NCBI GenBank assembly: GCA_012036325.1
Contig: JAAUPC010000192.1
Coordinates: 1-6,805 of the forward strand
Source of the DNA: Paracoccaceae bacterium
Lineage (GTDB): Bacteria > Pseudomonadota > Alphaproteobacteria > Rhodobacterales > Rhodobacteraceae
Length of the DNA: 6,805 bases
Reading direction: 5' to 3'
Shown: piece after piece, positions 5,825-6,805 of the stretch
How the letters are laid out: each line of letters begins with the position of its first letter
Position numbering within the stretch: position 1 is the first letter of the stretch
The notes under the pieces: model-generated
Database searches by the model: none
What the model saw: the letters and a program-made list of their open reading frames with translations, nothing else
Told to the model about the DNA's origin: nothing
Made by a program: the position numbers and the translations under genes

Positions 5825-6805
5825 CTACTGTGCTGCAACCCCCAGCGCCTGACCGGTCAGGATCGCCTCACTGACCGAGGACAGCGCCAGCGCCGCCGCG
5901 CCATGCGCCCAGAGAAGATCCCCCCAAGCGTGAATCTCGATCGGCGGGCGGGCGCGGCCGGTGTTGATCACCAGATTGTCCATCTCGGCCAGCGTTTCCG
6001 CGGCGTAAAGATAGTCATAGCGCATCCGCTCACCTGACAGGATGATCAGCGCAGGGTCGAAAAGGTTGATCACATTCGACAGCCCAACCGCCAGATAGCG
6101 CCCCGCCCGGCGGAAGATCGACTTTGCTGTCGCGTTCCCGGCTTTGGCGTGGTCATACAGGCTTTCCAGCAGCACCCCGATGGACTGGCCTTCCTTGTGC
6201 CCCCAGTTCAGCGCCGTGGTCGCCTCACGCGCCAGGGCGTAGTCGGCGATATAGGCCTCAAGACAGCCGCGCTGACCGCAACGGCAAAGGGCTCCGTCCA
6301 GCTGCACCTTGGTGTGGCCCAGCTCCATCCCCACCCGTTGCGCGCCGCGATAGATGCGGTGGTTCATGACGAACCCCATGCCCACGCCATGTTCGATGGT
6401 CACGACGGCGAAATCCGACAGGCTGCGCCCTGCGCCGAACCACAGTTCCGCCAACGCCACCAGGTTCGCGTCATTGTCGATGGTCACCGGCAGGCCAAGC
6501 CGCACCCCGGCTGCGGCGGCCAGCGGCACTGACCTCTCGGCAAGGACGGATGACCACAAGACCACCCCTTCGGCGCAGTCCACAAAACCCGGCACCCCGA
6601 TGCCCACCGCCGAAAGATCGCCCCGCGCGATGCCAGCTTTGGCGCAGACCCGGTCCAGCAGGGTTTCGATCGCCTCCAGAATCTCGGCCACCGCCATCGG
6701 GCCCGGGCGTCGGGGGATCACGTCATCGGCAATCAGGTTGCCGGCGAAATCGACGATCACGGCGGTATGTTCGCGGTCAGACAGTTTCATCCCCGCCACC
6801 CGGTG
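5825..6805 (-). CDS. ROK-family transcriptional regulator, N-terminus cut by window edge
   Basis: The visible 326 residues are the ROK sugar-binding domain of a NagC/Mlc/XylR-type regulator. The frame is open to the right edge, and such regulators run about 390-410 residues, so roughly 70-90 residues including the winged helix-turn-helix are missing. In the visible part, HRVAGMKLSDREHTAVIVDF begins the domain, IDNDANLVALAE (109-120) carries the conserved Asp, TIEHGVGMGFV follows, and GH-x9-CRCGQRGCLE (163-183) is the complete ROK zinc signature (His164, Cys174, Cys176, Cys181). The kinase DxGxT phosphate loop is replaced by AGMKLS, arguing for a regulator, not a glucokinase. A GTG at 6799 lies in frame but falls inside the conserved domain, so it is not the start. 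The target is probably a sugar transport operon beyond the window. Confidence 0.9.
   Translation of the reverse strand, partial: HRVAGMKLSDREHTAVIVDFAGNLIADDVIPRRPGPMAVAEILEAIETLLDRVCAKAGIARGDLSAVGIGVPGFVDCAEGVVLWSSVLAERSVPLAAAAGVRLGLPVTIDNDANLVALAELWFGAGRSLSDFAVVTIEHGVGMGFVMNHRIYRGAQRVGMELGHTKVQLDGALCRCGQRGCLEAYIADYALAREATTALNWGHKEGQSIGVLLESLYDHAKAGNATAKSIFRRAGRYLAVGLSNVINLFDPALIILSGERMRYDYLYAAETLAEMDNLVINTGRARPPIEIHAWGDLLWAHGAAALALSSVSEAILTGQALGVAAQ

Noticed and set aside
1..6805. CRISPR arrays, IS ends, tRNA or rRNA genes, phage genes
   Set aside because: I looked for regular repeats, transposase motifs and cloverleaf sequences by eye and found none; intergenic gaps are all under 160 bp.

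Overview
The window looks like a high-GC alphaproteobacterium, most likely Rhodobacteraceae. This rests on base composition, the style of the proteins (HU, AMP nucleosidase, ROK regulator of the sugar-uptake type) and the intergenic hairpins. The content is mostly housekeeping, and I see no defence island, mobile element, CRISPR array, tRNA or rRNA.

Layout from left to right. Positions 1 to about 870 (minus strand) hold the 5' part of an RND efflux-pump permease gene, broken by at least three apparent single-base frame changes. At about 854-885 it is joined in frame to the C-terminal end of an EamA/DMT-family transporter (start at 1699). A small VOC/glyoxalase-fold gene (1731 to about 2100) lies just upstream of the transporter on the same strand. 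Next come a rho-independent terminator (2111-2136), an HU-type nucleoid protein gene (2164-2451) and its 153-bp leader with three short hairpins. AMP nucleosidase amn (2605-4089) and a class I SAM methyltransferase (4166-4801) follow. All these genes are on the minus strand.

The only plus-strand gene is an atypical SDR/epimerase of the YeeZ type (4892-5731), divergent from the methyltransferase across 90 bp. It converges on a ROK-family regulator (5825 to beyond 6805, minus strand) that is cut by the right edge and lacks its N-terminal DNA-binding domain here. The convergent gap carries an AT-rich terminator-like inverted repeat overlapping the SDR stop codon and a strong GC hairpin.

The genes do not form one pathway. 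amn handles AMP turnover (adenine salvage), HU organises the nucleoid, VOC and EamA may be co-transcribed, and ROK is probably the regulator of a sugar system outside the window. The oddest element is the left end. The EamA-RND fusion is in frame but topologically implausible, and the RND part carries clustered indels, so a chimeric or error-rich contig end, or a decayed rearrangement, is more likely than a new protein. Two smaller points are worth attention: the VOC gene has a near-ideal ribosome binding site placed before an ATA codon, right after the HU terminator, and the HU leader is structured.
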